Both the position numbers and the translations under genes were made by a program. Below the pieces are notes generated by a model, which did not search any database, had not been told where the DNA came from, and saw only the letters and a program-made list of their open reading frames with translations. 64,000 bases of DNA from an uncultured Leptolyngbyaceae cyanobacterium (GTDB lineage Bacteria > Cyanobacteriota > Cyanobacteriia > Leptolyngbyales > Leptolyngbyaceae). Below are positions 36,402 through 45,560 of the stretch, piece by piece (positions within the stretch are counted from its first letter, which is position 1; every line of letters starts with the position of its first letter). Location of the stretch: contig CALIDI010000004.1 in assembly GCA_938023035.1 (NCBI GenBank), forward strand, positions 52,688 to 116,687, written 5' to 3'.

Positions 36402-37637
36402 CTAGAGCGATCGCCCCCGCCAAGTCCAGCCCCAGCCGGTTTCGGCTTTAACAATGGACATGAGAATAATGGCAATAGTGAAGATAGCTCCAATGCCAGT
36501 CAGCCACCAGTAGCGGGGGGGAATGCCTAAAATCGGCTCCAGTTGGCGGCGCATTTCCCATTGCAGCCCAATCACCCCCAGAGCGATCGCCCCAGTGATC
36601 TCAGTTTCCAGGGTTCCCTGTCCTGAAATCACCTGCCAGACTGCAACAATGCCTCCGACCCAGGGCACCACCCCTACTAAAAAAGGAATCAGTGCTGAAA
36701 ACAACGTTACACCCAGGTTACGCTGGCTACCCTCATGCCAATTTTTCGTCCATCCTTCCCAAATTCCCTGCCAGGTGCGATACATCCGCACACTCGCAAG
36801 GGGATGCCCGATCGCAAACCGTAACGTCATGCCCTTCTGCTTGATTCTCCGGGCTAACTCTACATCCTCTACCACGCAATTAGCCACGGCCCGGTGGCCA
36901 CCCAGACGGTCGTAAGCACTGCGACGGAAGCACATAAAGGGGCCGGCAGCAAAGGCTTTACTAGAGGCCGGGTCATTCACTTGAGTAAAGTCAAACCCGG
37001 CCACCAACAATCCCATAATCAGTGGTTGAATCAGCCACTCTCCCCAAAAGCCACACTCAATTTGGGGAATCACGGTGAGTAAATCTGCCTGGGTTTGCTC
37101 CATCGCCTGACAAGCCGCCGCGATCGCCCCTGGCTTCAGGCGTACATCAGCATCTAGAAACAGAAGGTATTCACTTTCTGTGTGCTGCGCCCCCTGCGCA
37201 CAGGCCCAGTTTTTACCCCGCCAGCCCTCTCCCTGCGGTCGAGCTTGCCCTGGTAAGACATGGAAGCGAAAATCTTGTAACGCTTGCTGAAGCGCTTGGG
37301 CTAGGGCCAGGGTTGCATCCTCCGATTGGTCATCCACCACCCAAAGTGTCAGGGGTGTATCCATTGGTGCACTCGCCAGCACAGACTGGATACAATCACA
37401 GATATTGATGGCTTCGTTGTAGGCTGGCACAACAACCGCGATTGAGCTAGCCAGAGGAGAACTGACCCCAGGCAAGGAAGAAGTAGCATCGGCTGGAGCG
37501 CAAGCATTGCCAATCACAGGAGCCGTTTTTGCAATCCGCCGCAAATTGGTTAGGTAAAGCCCCATGCCGAGCAACGCTGCAACCATCAAAACAAAGAGAA
37601 GCAAGTCAACCCCCAGATAAAAAGGCTTTGCAGTCAT
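36402..37637 (-). CDS. Family 2 glycosyltransferase, membrane-bound (HpnB/CruG-like)
   Basis: 411 residues from ATG 37637; the frame reaches a GTG at 37697, but the added residues do not look like protein. N-terminal helix (FYLGVDLLLFVLMVAALLG), GT-A core with VVVPAYNEAINI, VVDDQSEDAT, and the metal motif FLDADVRLKPG, acceptor loop VEDVELARRIKQKG, three C-terminal helices. Overall organisation matches hopanoid-associated HpnB and the carotenoid glycosyltransferase CruG, which adds sugar to myxol; no cruF or hopanoid gene is adjacent, so the acceptor lipid stays open. The Q/RxxRW-like position carries GWTKNWHEGS. Confidence 0.78.
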   Translation of the reverse strand: MTAKPFYLGVDLLLFVLMVAALLGMGLYLTNLRRIAKTAPVIGNACAPADATSSLPGVSSPLASSIAVVVPAYNEAINICDCIQSVLASAPMDTPLTLWVVDDQSEDATLALAQALQQALQDFRFHVLPGQARPQGEGWRGKNWACAQGAQHTESEYLLFLDADVRLKPGAIAAACQAMEQTQADLLTVIPQIECGFWGEWLIQPLIMGLLVAGFDFTQVNDPASSKAFAAGPFMCFRRSAYDRLGGHRAVANCVVEDVELARRIKQKGMTLRFAIGHPLASVRMYRTWQGIWEGWTKNWHEGSQRNLGVTLFSALIPFLVGVVPWVGGIVAVWQVISGQGTLETEITGAIALGVIGLQWEMRRQLEPILGIPPRYWWLTGIGAIFTIAIILMSIVKAETGWGWTWRGRSL

Positions 37638-37980
37638 AACGAAGAAGTATAGCTTTGGCCAGTCATGGGAAACCATAGGATTCCGGACCGTCCCCACCGT
37701 TGACCCACCGCAGGGTAAGAGAGAATACCAGAGCTGGGTAATACCAGATAAAATTTGATTAAAAGTTATTTTGTAGTGATTCCTTGCTTAAACTCTCCGC
37801 AGGAGGAGTTGTCATTGAACAGCGATTCGCTTTATATTTCGGGATAATTCTTAAGTAAAGGTAAGCAAAAACCCACTTTGTTAAAAAAATTGAAAATCTG
37901 TTTCCTACAATCAGTTGCAGTAGGCTATAACACAGGTCATTTTTTCAAAAAAATTCCACTGTCGTTTATCAACCTCTTAC

Positions 37981-38727
37981 ATGATGCCTCGTATCCTCGT
38001 CATTGATGACGATCCCGCAATTTCAGAACTGGTTGCGATTAATTTGGAAATGGCTGGTTTTGAAGTCAGTCAGGCCAATGATGGTCAAAAGGGTCAGGCA
38101 ATGGCCTTTCAGATGCAACCTGACCTGATTATGTTGGATTTGATGCTGCCTCGTGTGGATGGGTTTACCATCTGTCAGCGGCTGCGTAAGGATGAGCGCA
38201 CTGCCGATACCCCCATCTTGATGCTAACAGCTCTAGGGCAAACTCAGAATAAGGTGGAGGGTCTCAACGCTGGAGCCGATGATTATCTGGTAAAACCTTT
38301 TGAGATTGAAGAAATGCTCGCGCGGGTACGTGCTCTGCTGCGCCGGGTACAGACTGATTTGCCCCCTTCGGCGACTAAGCCTAGTGATATTCTGACCTAC
38401 GGGCCGTTGACGATGGTGCCAGAACGGTATGAGGCGATTTGGTTTGACGAAACGGTGAAACTCACCCACCTTGAGTTTGAGTTGCTGAATTGTTTACTGC
38501 AAAGACATGGCCAAACGGTTTCGCCTAGCGAAATTCTCAAGGAGGTGTGGGGTTACCCAGAAGATGATGATATTGAAACGATTCGAGTGCATGTTCGGCA
38601 CTTGCGGACTAAGCTAGAGCCTGATCCCCGTCGTCCTCGCTACATTAAGACGGTTTATGGGGCGGGCTATTGTTTAGAGTTGCCCTCCGATGCCGATTTG
38701 CAGCAAAGAGACTCTTCTGCAAGTTAG
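37981..38727 (+). CDS. rpaA: OmpR-type response regulator RpaA
   Basis: 248 residues. Receiver with acidic pocket [13 protein letters not shown], phosphoacceptor Asp53 in [13 protein letters not shown], switch Lys in [13 protein letters not shown]; winged-helix DNA-binding domain [20 protein letters not shown] ... [21 protein letters not shown] ... [13 protein letters not shown]. The sequence is nearly that of RpaA, the circadian output regulator phosphorylated by SasA, and clearly not RpaB. Neither sasA nor kai genes are in the window. ATG pair at 37981; upstream region is very A/T rich. TAG stop. Confidence 0.95.
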   Translation: MMPRILVIDDDPAISELVAINLEMAGFEVSQANDGQKGQAMAFQMQPDLIMLDLMLPRVDGFTICQRLRKDERTADTPILMLTALGQTQNKVEGLNAGADDYLVKPFEIEEMLARVRALLRRVQTDLPPSATKPSDILTYGPLTMVPERYEAIWFDETVKLTHLEFELLNCLLQRHGQTVSPSEILKEVWGYPEDDDIETIRVHVRHLRTKLEPDPRRPRYIKTVYGAGYCLELPSDADLQQRDSSAS

Positions 38728-38779
38728 ACCGCTGCCCAAAAACAAAACCACTGTGCCAAGGCAGCCTTTGTATCTTTTA

Positions 38780-38812
38780 TATCTAAAGGTGTCCTTATAT
38801 TATCTAAAGGTG
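38780..38812 (+). repeat. 21-bp tandem repeat downstream of rpaA
   Basis: TATCTAAAGGTG occurs at 38780-38791 and 38801-38812, separated by TCCTTATAT, so the period is 21 bases (two helical turns). It lies about 55 bases after the rpaA stop and could be a regulatory site for the acyltransferase gene downstream. Confidence 0.5.
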
Positions 38813-38950
38813 CCAGTGTGGTTTGGAGTAGCTTGTGCTAGGGGGTTAGTGGCTGATAGATGGAGGTCACTTCTATCCAGGATCGGTGTGATGGTACTAG
38901 GGTTTCCGGTAGCATAACGGAGAGATAGACGGCAGTTAAGAGACAAACCC

Positions 38951-39937
38951 TTGGCAACGGCACTCCCCCCTCCCTATCGGTTTACCTGGTTTGATTGGTT
39001 TTGTCTGTGGTATCCGCCGGGGTGGTTGATTTTGTTTAATCGCCACTGGCAACATTACAAGCCTGACCCTGATGGCTGGTTCTGGCTAGAGTATGGCTTA
39101 TTTCTGGTGCCGGGTGGTTTTTATCTGGCATTGGCTTTGCGCTGGTTGCGGTTGGGCGGGCGATCTCCCCGCCCCTTCGCAAGGGCCTACGACCCCGATT
39201 ATCAGCTGGCTTTTCGGCAAGAAGTCTTGACCCCGATTGTGCACTGCTACTTTCGAGCTACCCTCCATAATAGTGAGCAATTACCAGAGAAAGGCCCGTT
39301 GATTGTGGCTATGAACCATGCGGGCATGTGCTTCCCCTGGGACTTTGTGGGGCTGGGAATTTTGCTCAGCCAAAAAAAACAATGGGTGATTCAGCCCCTG
39401 GCGCACACGATGTTTTTTGATCATCCCTGGTTAGCTTGGTGGCTGCCCGCTGGTTGGATGCAGGCAATGGGAGGGGTGCGGGCCGAGTCTCGCGCCTTTG
39501 AGCAGGCGATCGCCGACCGGGCGATTCTTCTTTATGCCCCGGAGGGCGTGCGCGGTATTAGCAAGGGCTGGCGACAGCGTTATCAGCTGGCGGTTTTTGA
39601 CCCGAGCTTCATTCGCCTCAGCATCCGCTATCGGGTGCCGATTGTTCCTGTGCTCTGTTGGGGGAATGAGCATCTCCATCCCCTCGCGGTCAATTTATCT
39701 GCGATCGCCCGTTGGCTGGGGCTACCCATGTTTCCGGTATCCCCGTTAACCCTGGTGTTTATCCTGTTTCCATCCATGGGGTTGTGGGCGATGCGCACAC
39801 GGTTGCGTTATTACATCCAGTCTCCATGGCAGCCGTGGGTAGACAATGCGGGCACCTCCCATCGTCTGGCCTACCAACAGGCCGAATCGCTGCGATCGTG
39901 CCTGCAAAGTTTACTGAATCAGTTATCCGACGATTGA
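38951..39937 (+). CDS. Lysophospholipid acyltransferase family protein
   Basis: 328 residues from TTG 38951; no ATG or GTG is available before conserved sequence, and a stop lies 33 bases upstream, so TTG is the only reasonable start. PlsC-like acyltransferase: IVAMNHAGMCFPWDF (a widened NHxxxxD motif), ILLYAPEGVRGISKGW (the EGxR block) and VPIVPVLCWGNE. An amphipathic N-terminus (WFDWFCLWYPPGWLILF) and a hydrophobic stretch (LFLVPGGFYLALALRWL) suggest membrane attachment. Probable role is lipid or glycolipid acylation; not one of the standard 1-acylglycerol-3-phosphate acyltransferases, given the longer N-terminus and the motif spacing. Confidence 0.82.
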   Translation: MATALPPPYRFTWFDWFCLWYPPGWLILFNRHWQHYKPDPDGWFWLEYGLFLVPGGFYLALALRWLRLGGRSPRPFARAYDPDYQLAFRQEVLTPIVHCYFRATLHNSEQLPEKGPLIVAMNHAGMCFPWDFVGLGILLSQKKQWVIQPLAHTMFFDHPWLAWWLPAGWMQAMGGVRAESRAFEQAIADRAILLYAPEGVRGISKGWRQRYQLAVFDPSFIRLSIRYRVPIVPVLCWGNEHLHPLAVNLSAIARWLGLPMFPVSPLTLVFILFPSMGLWAMRTRLRYYIQSPWQPWVDNAGTSHRLAYQQAESLRSCLQSLLNQLSDD

Positions 39938-40016
39938 AGTTATCAACATTGAAGTTATCAACTTAGCCGCGCCAGAAGTGGAACCAGACTATCCATCTTT
40001 TCAACAGAAATTCACC

Positions 40017-40697
40017 ATGAAAACGGTATACCCAATCAACCCCATTCCACCGAAAACCCGACAAATGCCAGAGACAAAGCCTAACGAAAGAAGACTTTTA
40101 CCATCCCGAATGATGTGGCTCGGAGAGGGTTGGCTTAGCCTTGCCCGCCGCGCGCACCCGCCGTGCACGAAAGCCCCAAAGCTCAAATCCCATTGGCAAG
40201 GGGTTGTATTCACCTTGGGAATCACGATCCTGTCAGTGCTAGGGGCTGCTCCTGCCAGAGCTGACACCATTGAGTTAGAAGTCTTAGAAGCGCGGCAAAC
40301 AACTTCGGCAAAGGGGAGGCGTTGTCCTGATAAAGTGCTCCTTACCGAAACGGGTCGCCGCCCCCGTCGAGAAGGGAGTTATACCCTGGATGGCGTTGCC
40401 AATTTAGCGGCGATCGCTGACAATCTTGCGATCGCCAGCAGCGACGATTTCAGTGTTGTCTGGGTTGGCCAGCTCAAACCTGTCTACGGTCTTTGTCACG
40501 CGACTGCTGGCATCGTCAAGAAAGGGGGTGAAGTTTACACTGGCCATTCCTACCTGCGAATGCGGTTCATGAATGGAAAAGCTTACCTCATTCTTGATAT
40601 GACAGGAATGAGGGATGGCAACAACTATACGACCGTCATCTTGCACCGGTCGGTCAAAGGGGGAAACCCCACCTGGAGTTGGGGCGGGACGTATTGA
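40017..40697 (+). CDS. Exported protein of unknown function
   Basis: 226 residues from ATG 40017; the frame extends upstream to a GTG, and ATGs at about residues 18 and 32-33 are alternatives. A late hydrophobic signal (GVVFTLGITILSVLGAAPARA-DTI) gives a mature protein of about 150 residues with two cysteines (GRRCPDKV; YGLCHATAG) that may form a disulfide. Lysine/arginine-rich mid-section, beta-rich end (YLRMRFMNGKAYLILDMTG). No domain recognised. The long pre-signal segment suggests the true start lies nearer ATG 40110-40113. Confidence 0.7.
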   Translation: MKTVYPINPIPPKTRQMPETKPNERRLLPSRMMWLGEGWLSLARRAHPPCTKAPKLKSHWQGVVFTLGITILSVLGAAPARADTIELEVLEARQTTSAKGRRCPDKVLLTETGRRPRREGSYTLDGVANLAAIADNLAIASSDDFSVVWVGQLKPVYGLCHATAGIVKKGGEVYTGHSYLRMRFMNGKAYLILDMTGMRDGNNYTTVILHRSVKGGNPTWSWGGTY

Positions 40698-40870
40698 TAG
40701 TAGCTCCTATTTGGCTGGTGCGACGATGAATGACATAGCCCTAGCTACCGAATTGAGGATGGGGTACGGGGGCATCTTCGGCTGGAGGCAATGCCCCACC
40801 CCCTTCACTCTCAATGGATTTAGCACCTTGGCGACCGCTATCGCCGTGCCCCAAACGGCCTAGAGCATGG

Positions 40871-42682
40871 CTAGAGCAAAGCCTGTAGTTGTTCCAGCAA
40901 GCCTTCCACATAGCTGAGTGCCGCTTGAATCGTGGCAGGATTTTCTAAATCGACCTCAACATAGCGTTTTAGGGCTTCAACCTGATCCAGACTTCCCCCA
41001 GCAGCCAGTAACTCCATATAACCGGGGATAAAATCTTGACCGACTTGTCGATACTTCTGGTAGCAAGCGAGGCTGACGATGTTAGATGCGGTGTACTGAT
41101 AACAGTAGAAGGGTTTGAAGTAAATATGTCCAATCCTGGCCCAATCGTATTGATGCTCTGGTAACACTTCTACTGCATCGCCACAGAGTTCCTGGTAAAG
41201 GGTTTGCCATTGTTGATTGACAAAACTCTGATCAAAGCTGCCTGCGATCGCCCGGTCGTGAAGGGCTAACTCCAGACGACTGACCGTACTTTGACGAAAG
41301 AGTAAATTCAACTGATCTTCTAGCTGGCGGGTCAGCAGGGTTTTTTGCAAGGCGGGGTTTTCTCCTGCCTGCTTCAACAGATAGTCAAGTAACAGTAGCT
41401 CGTTAAAGGTAGAGGCGATTTCGGCCAACACCATGGGAGGATTGCTGTTGAAGTAGGTTTGGCGATCGCCAATCTTAGCAAAGTGCAGACCGTGCCCCAT
41501 CTCATGGGCGAGGGTAAAGAGAGAGTTATAATCCTCTGTGTAAGAGAGCAGCAGGTAGCTGTGTTTACCATGGCTGTACCAGCAAAAGGCTCCACCTCGT
41601 TTGCCAGGCCGCACCTTTGCATCCACCCAGTGATGAATAAAAAACTCTTCGGCCCGCCGGGCATAGTTTGGGTCAAACTGTTCTAGAGCCGTGAGTAGGG
41701 TGGCGACACCAGTTTCATAGGGTAATGGCTCTACCGGTGCACTTCCCCAGGGGGCATAAACATCGCAGGTACGAATTTTTTCTCCTAGGGCTTGCCCCTT
41801 CAGGGTATAGTAGCGCTGCCACAGGTCAAAGCGATCGCGGGTACCGGTCATAATCGCTCGAAAAACCGCTTCTGGCACCTCATCAGTCAACAGTTGCTTT
41901 GCTAAGGTTGAGCTATAGCCGCGCATCTGATTTTCTAGTTTGTGATCCTGGGCGACTGTGTTAAGGATGTAAGCATAGAGCGAGTTATGTTGCTTCAGTA
42001 CCTGGCGGATTGAGCAATAGCTGTTGTAGCGCACGGTGGCATCAGGATGGAACAGTAACGCCCCCAGTTCAGCTTCGGTGCTGGCCTGATTGCCCTCAGG
42101 GGTAGTGACCGGTGTATATTCCTGCTCCCCTAGGTGAACCGATCTCAGGTTGATAAACGCCTGCCGACCGGTCAAATTATCTTGATTGCGGGTTTGTTCT
42201 ACAGCTTCAGAGAGCTTGTAGGGGCTGAACTTGGCAATACTATGGAAGTAGTGCTGATACGTTTGTAACTCAGGAGCGGCTTGCAAGGTCGCCAACTGAA
42301 CCGCGTCGAGGCTTTTTAACTCCAAGTCAAAAAATAGAAGCTGGTTTTCGACCCCTGTGACCGCTTCTAGCACCTTGTCTTGCATTTGCTTGGCCACGGT
42401 ATTGCGGGTGTCTGCCGAAAAGACTAGAGCCGGGAAGGCATAAAGATAACCCGCCTGCTGATACATGGCCTCCAACTGCTCTAAACATGCGGCAATTTGC
42501 GCTGGTGAGAGGGACTGTACTTTGTCTCGGTAGCGATCGCGAAAATCCGCTGCCTGCTGCTGTAAATCGGCCAGATCGGCGGCGATCTGTGGGTCATCAA
42601 AGTTCTGATAAAGATCAGACAAATCCCATTCTTGAGAGATCTCGAGACGATTAGAAGCAACGGTAGAAGCCGCAGAAATCAC
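40871..42682 (-). CDS. pepF: Oligoendopeptidase F (M3 family)
   Basis: 603 residues. Zinc metallopeptidase that cuts oligopeptides in the cytosol. HExxH at residues 393-397 (LAHEMGHGLHF), third ligand in MVLAEIASTFNE, and the substrate-binding YCYQYTASNIVS near the end. Size is typical. Start: GTG 42682 has AAGGAG seven bases upstream; the TTG two codons earlier is too close to the ribosome site. The dispersed repeat copy C starts about 60 bases upstream of the start codon, within its likely leader. Confidence 0.95.
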   Translation of the reverse strand: MISAASTVASNRLEISQEWDLSDLYQNFDDPQIAADLADLQQQAADFRDRYRDKVQSLSPAQIAACLEQLEAMYQQAGYLYAFPALVFSADTRNTVAKQMQDKVLEAVTGVENQLLFFDLELKSLDAVQLATLQAAPELQTYQHYFHSIAKFSPYKLSEAVEQTRNQDNLTGRQAFINLRSVHLGEQEYTPVTTPEGNQASTEAELGALLFHPDATVRYNSYCSIRQVLKQHNSLYAYILNTVAQDHKLENQMRGYSSTLAKQLLTDEVPEAVFRAIMTGTRDRFDLWQRYYTLKGQALGEKIRTCDVYAPWGSAPVEPLPYETGVATLLTALEQFDPNYARRAEEFFIHHWVDAKVRPGKRGGAFCWYSHGKHSYLLLSYTEDYNSLFTLAHEMGHGLHFAKIGDRQTYFNSNPPMVLAEIASTFNELLLLDYLLKQAGENPALQKTLLTRQLEDQLNLLFRQSTVSRLELALHDRAIAGSFDQSFVNQQWQTLYQELCGDAVEVLPEHQYDWARIGHIYFKPFYCYQYTASNIVSLACYQKYRQVGQDFIPGYMELLAAGGSLDQVEALKRYVEVDLENPATIQAALSYVEGLLEQLQALL

Positions 42683-42740
42683 AGACAAACTCCTTAATGT
42701 ATGAGTGGGGCAAAATCAAGTGATAGCGATCGCTGTGAGC

Positions 42741-42826
42741 AACATGGCGACGGCGAGTTAGAAAGCTGACCCAGCGCTGGCGATCGCGCACCGGGTTTTG
42801 TCCTCAGCTTTTTGGCTCAAGCGATA
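42741..42826 (+). repeat. Dispersed palindromic repeat, copy C
   Basis: GGCGACGGCGAGTTAGAAAG then CTGACCCAGCGCTGGCGATC and a right arm TCCTCAGCTTTTTGGCTCAA followed by GCGATA. GAGTTAGAAAGCTGA and TCAGCTTTTTGGCTC are inverted complements with two mismatches, so the unit folds into a long hairpin. Best-structured of the four copies. Confidence 0.65.
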
Positions 42827-42832
42827 ACTCCT

Positions 42833-42867
42833 ATCTTATACGGAGTCGAAACGATTTCGTATAAGAT
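42833..42867. promoter_or_regulatory. Perfect 10-bp inverted repeat
   Basis: ATCTTATACG (42833-42842) and CGTATAAGAT (42858-42867) with a 15-base centre. It sits directly beside repeat copy C in the divergent region between pepF and the truncated response regulator. Could be an operator or a hairpin end of a mobile repeat. Confidence 0.4.
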
Positions 42868-43050
42868 TCTATCTCAACACCGTCTGAAGTTTTGAAGTCA
42901 TCCGGTGATTTGTAGCCTAGATAATATTCTGCTAGCACCTGGCATAGCAGGATTGGGTGCAGGAATATCTATGATCCTGCGGGGCGTCCAACAGGTGCTG
43001 TCTGTGGCTATCGTTATCTGGTCCCTTACTCTAACCTTCTTGGTTAGGCT

Positions 43051-43344
43051 ATGCGCATTCTGCTTGTAGAAGACGATAGTCAATTGGCCGAATCTTTGAC
43101 TGAGTCCCTGACGGTTCAGCGTTGTGTTGTTGATGCGGTGAGGAATGGGGAATCTGCCTGGGAGAAGGTGCAGATCCTGGCCTACGATTTGGTTTTGATG
43201 GACATCACTCTGCCCCGGTTAGATGGGATCTGTTTGTGCAAGCGCTTATGCGATCGCAGCTATGGATCCCCCGTGCTGCTGCTGACCGCAGGAGTTATTG
43301 AGAAAGGCTCACAGTTCTGTAGATCGGTTCAGACTGCGCTGTAG
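43051..43344 (+). pseudogene. Truncated OmpR-type response regulator
   Basis: The first 78 residues are a clean receiver domain: MRILLVEDDSQLAESLTE, phosphoacceptor Asp in LVLMDITLPRLDGI, RSYGSPVLLLTA. Homology stops at LLLTA (near 43285); the family continues with the switch Lys and a DNA-binding domain, both absent. The last 16 codons of the frame are antisense to the CHASE-kinase fragment that comes in from the other side. So this is a 5' fragment left by a deletion. Confidence 0.85.
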
Positions 43345-43500
43345 CGCTGTTCCCGGATTTTCAGTTTGCTGTTGAAAGCGCAGTTGGCGATTCGATGTTT
43401 CCCAACGGTTGACAAAGAAGGTTGCCACGGTAGCGAACCCTACACCCAGAGTGATCACCAGACCCAGAGCCATCTGGCGATCCAAAAACCGCTTTGACAT
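43309..43500 (-). pseudogene. 5' fragment of a CHASE-domain sensor kinase
   Basis: From ATG 43500 (GGAGTGG about 11 bases upstream) the frame reads a transmembrane helix (MALGLVITLGVGFATVATFFV) and the beginning of a CHASE sensory domain (RWETSNRQLRFQQQTEN, ALQRSLNRSTEL), then a stop created at the junction. The remainder of the sensor, the histidine kinase and any receiver are missing. It converges on the truncated response regulator, and the two fragments meet between about 43285 and 43310. Confidence 0.75.
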
Positions 43501-43766
43501 CTATGATCTGCCACTCCTGCTAAGATGAACGAAAACAGGCGTCGCTCAACACGCAATGACCGCCTCTGCAGGAAAGTCATTGAGATGGCTACTCCAGTTT
43601 GCTCCCAGTCGAATGGTCTGTTAAGGCGGTTTTGATGGGTTTGAACCCTCAAAATCTCCAAAAAGTGGGCTATTTCGGTGGGGGAAGTTCTTCTAACCGT
43701 CCTGGCGGGTTGCAAGCGCACTGGCAATTGTAGGTAGCAATGCAATTATCCCTTAGGTTTTCCAGA

Positions 43767-44462
43767 ATGGCAGACCCTATTATTGCGATTGATCGTGTCA
43801 ACCATTATTACGGCACTGGGCGGCTCCGTAAGCAGATTTTATTTGAGGTGTCAGCGACGATCCAACCGGGGGAGGTTGTAATTATGACTGGCCCTTCGGG
43901 ATCGGGGAAGACAACCCTGCTCACCCTGATTGGGGCGCTGCGTTCAACGCAGGAAGGGAGTATGCGGGTATTGGGAGAAGAATTACGCCATGCCCCTAAG
44001 CGTTTGCTGGTATCGGTGCGGCGCAATATTGGGTATATCTTTCAGGCCCATAATTTGCTGAATTCTCTCACGGCTCGCCAAAATGTGCAGATGTCTCTGG
44101 AACTGCACGCCCATTTTTCAGACCGCGATCGCCGGGAAAAAGCGGAGGAAATGTTGGCTGCGGTGGGCTTAGGCGAGTTTATCAATTACTATCCTAACGA
44201 ATTGTCGGGGGGGCAAAAGCAGCGGGTTGCGATCGCCCGTGCCCTCGTCAGTCAACCTAAAATCATTCTGGCCGATGAACCCACTGCGGCGCTCGATAAA
44301 AAATCAGGTCGGGATGTGGTTGAAATTATGCGTAACCTGGCTACTCGTCAAGGCTCAGCCGTATTGCTAGTTACCCATGATAACCGTATTCTTGATGTGG
44401 CTGATCGCCTGATCACGATGGAAGATGGCCGACTTGCAGCCATGGAAATGACTTCAGCTTAA
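43767..44462 (+). CDS. devA: DevA-like ABC transporter ATPase
   Basis: 231 residues from ATG 43767 (upstream extension is not family-like). Walker A GPSGSGKTT (residues 42-50), Q-loop FQAHNLLNSL, signature LSGGQKQRVAIA, Walker B IILADEPTAALD, switch His LLVTHDNRI. The MacB/LolD-like sequence with IDRVNHYYGTG is the DevA type, which works with membrane fusion protein DevB and permease DevC to export glycolipids or other envelope material through TolC. Normal order is devB-devC-devA; here neither partner is present and the upstream DNA holds the deletion scar. It may serve partners encoded elsewhere. Confidence 0.88.
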   Translation: MADPIIAIDRVNHYYGTGRLRKQILFEVSATIQPGEVVIMTGPSGSGKTTLLTLIGALRSTQEGSMRVLGEELRHAPKRLLVSVRRNIGYIFQAHNLLNSLTARQNVQMSLELHAHFSDRDRREKAEEMLAAVGLGEFINYYPNELSGGQKQRVAIARALVSQPKIILADEPTAALDKKSGRDVVEIMRNLATRQGSAVLLVTHDNRILDVADRLITMEDGRLAAMEMTSA

Positions 44463-44513
44463 CTGGCAAAGATAAAAGCGATTGACCTGATTAAAGCCAG
44501 GGAAAGCCATGCC

Positions 44514-45560
44514 TTACATGGCTCCTGAATTCTTGTTAAAAATCACCCAAATCGTCTTGATAATCAGCTTGATGTCATACATCAAACTCCATTGCTCTTG
44601 ATATTTCAAATCTAGATTGACAATATCCTCAAAGTTTTTGACAGTTGATCGTCCGTTAACTTGCCACTCGCCCGTCATCCCTGGTTTGATATCAAGCCGC
44701 TGCCACTGGGGAATTTCATAACGCTCTACCTCATCGGGAGTAGGCGGGCGGGTTCCTACTAGGCTCATTTCCCCTTTTAAGACATTCCAAAACTGTGGCA
44801 ATTCATCCAGGCTGGTTTTCCGCAAAAACCGACCGACCCGGGTAATGCGTGGGTCATTGGCACTCTTGAAAATGGCCCCACTCGCTTCGTTTTTTACCAG
44901 GTGTTTTTGCTGCTCTGCATCTGATACCATGGAGCGAAATTTCCACATTTTGAAGCGGGTTCCCATCCAAGAGCAGCGAATCTGCCCGAAGAAAATTGGC
45001 CCCGGACTATCGAGCCGGATGGCGATCGCAATAAAGGGGAAGACCAGCCCTGTAATCGTTAGACCAACAATGGCACCCGCAATATCCAGCAGCCGCTTGG
45101 CGCGTGATTGTACTGAGGGGTGGGTGACAAAGGGCACCTCTGCTGGCGAGGGTAGCTTCGCTGGTAACTTCGGCGATAGCGCACCCATCGCTACCTGGGA
45201 TGGGGGTGCAGGAACACTAGACTCGATTTCAAAGAGCTTATCCAAATCGGCGAGGGCCAAAATAGTCATCACCTGCTGGGAAACATTTTGCAGAATCAGG
45301 CGAACACTGCTTTTTTGGGCGATCTTCCAGCATCCCACCAGCGCCCCAACGCCGCTGCTGTCAATAAAGCTGGTTTTGCGCAGGTCAAGGGCGATCGCCG
45401 CCAAATCTGCATGGGTGTTCAAAATTTGTTGAAAGCTTGGCTTAAAGGCAACTGCCTGCACGACGGTAAAAGAAGTCGGCATTTCCACCAGGCAACGATT
45501 ACCGCAAACAGTTGCTTGAAAGTTTGACTGATCGCTTGCGTTGTTATTGTTCTGACTCAA
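44514..45560 (-). CDS. STAS domain - polyprenyl sugar-phosphate transferase fusion
   Basis: About 348 residues from TTG 45560 (GAGG ten bases upstream); a longer GTG start at 45641 is possible. Residues about 15-110 form a STAS (anti-anti-sigma factor type) domain with the signature LRKTSFIDSSGVGALVGCW, whose Ser pair is the usual phosphorylation site. A linker (APPSQVAMGALSPKLPAKLP) leads to a bacterial sugar transferase (residues about 155-348): one membrane helix (IAGAIVGLTITGLVFPFIAI), SPGPIFFGQIR, FKMWKFRSM, RFLRKTSLDELPQFWNVLKG, EMSLVGTRPP. It starts exopolysaccharide synthesis on an undecaprenyl carrier. The STAS part suggests control by phosphorylation; this is inference. Confidence 0.87.
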   Translation of the reverse strand: MSQNNNNASDQSNFQATVCGNRCLVEMPTSFTVVQAVAFKPSFQQILNTHADLAAIALDLRKTSFIDSSGVGALVGCWKIAQKSSVRLILQNVSQQVMTILALADLDKLFEIESSVPAPPSQVAMGALSPKLPAKLPSPAEVPFVTHPSVQSRAKRLLDIAGAIVGLTITGLVFPFIAIAIRLDSPGPIFFGQIRCSWMGTRFKMWKFRSMVSDAEQQKHLVKNEASGAIFKSANDPRITRVGRFLRKTSLDELPQFWNVLKGEMSLVGTRPPTPDEVERYEIPQWQRLDIKPGMTGEWQVNGRSTVKNFEDIVNLDLKYQEQWSLMYDIKLIIKTIWVIFNKNSGAM

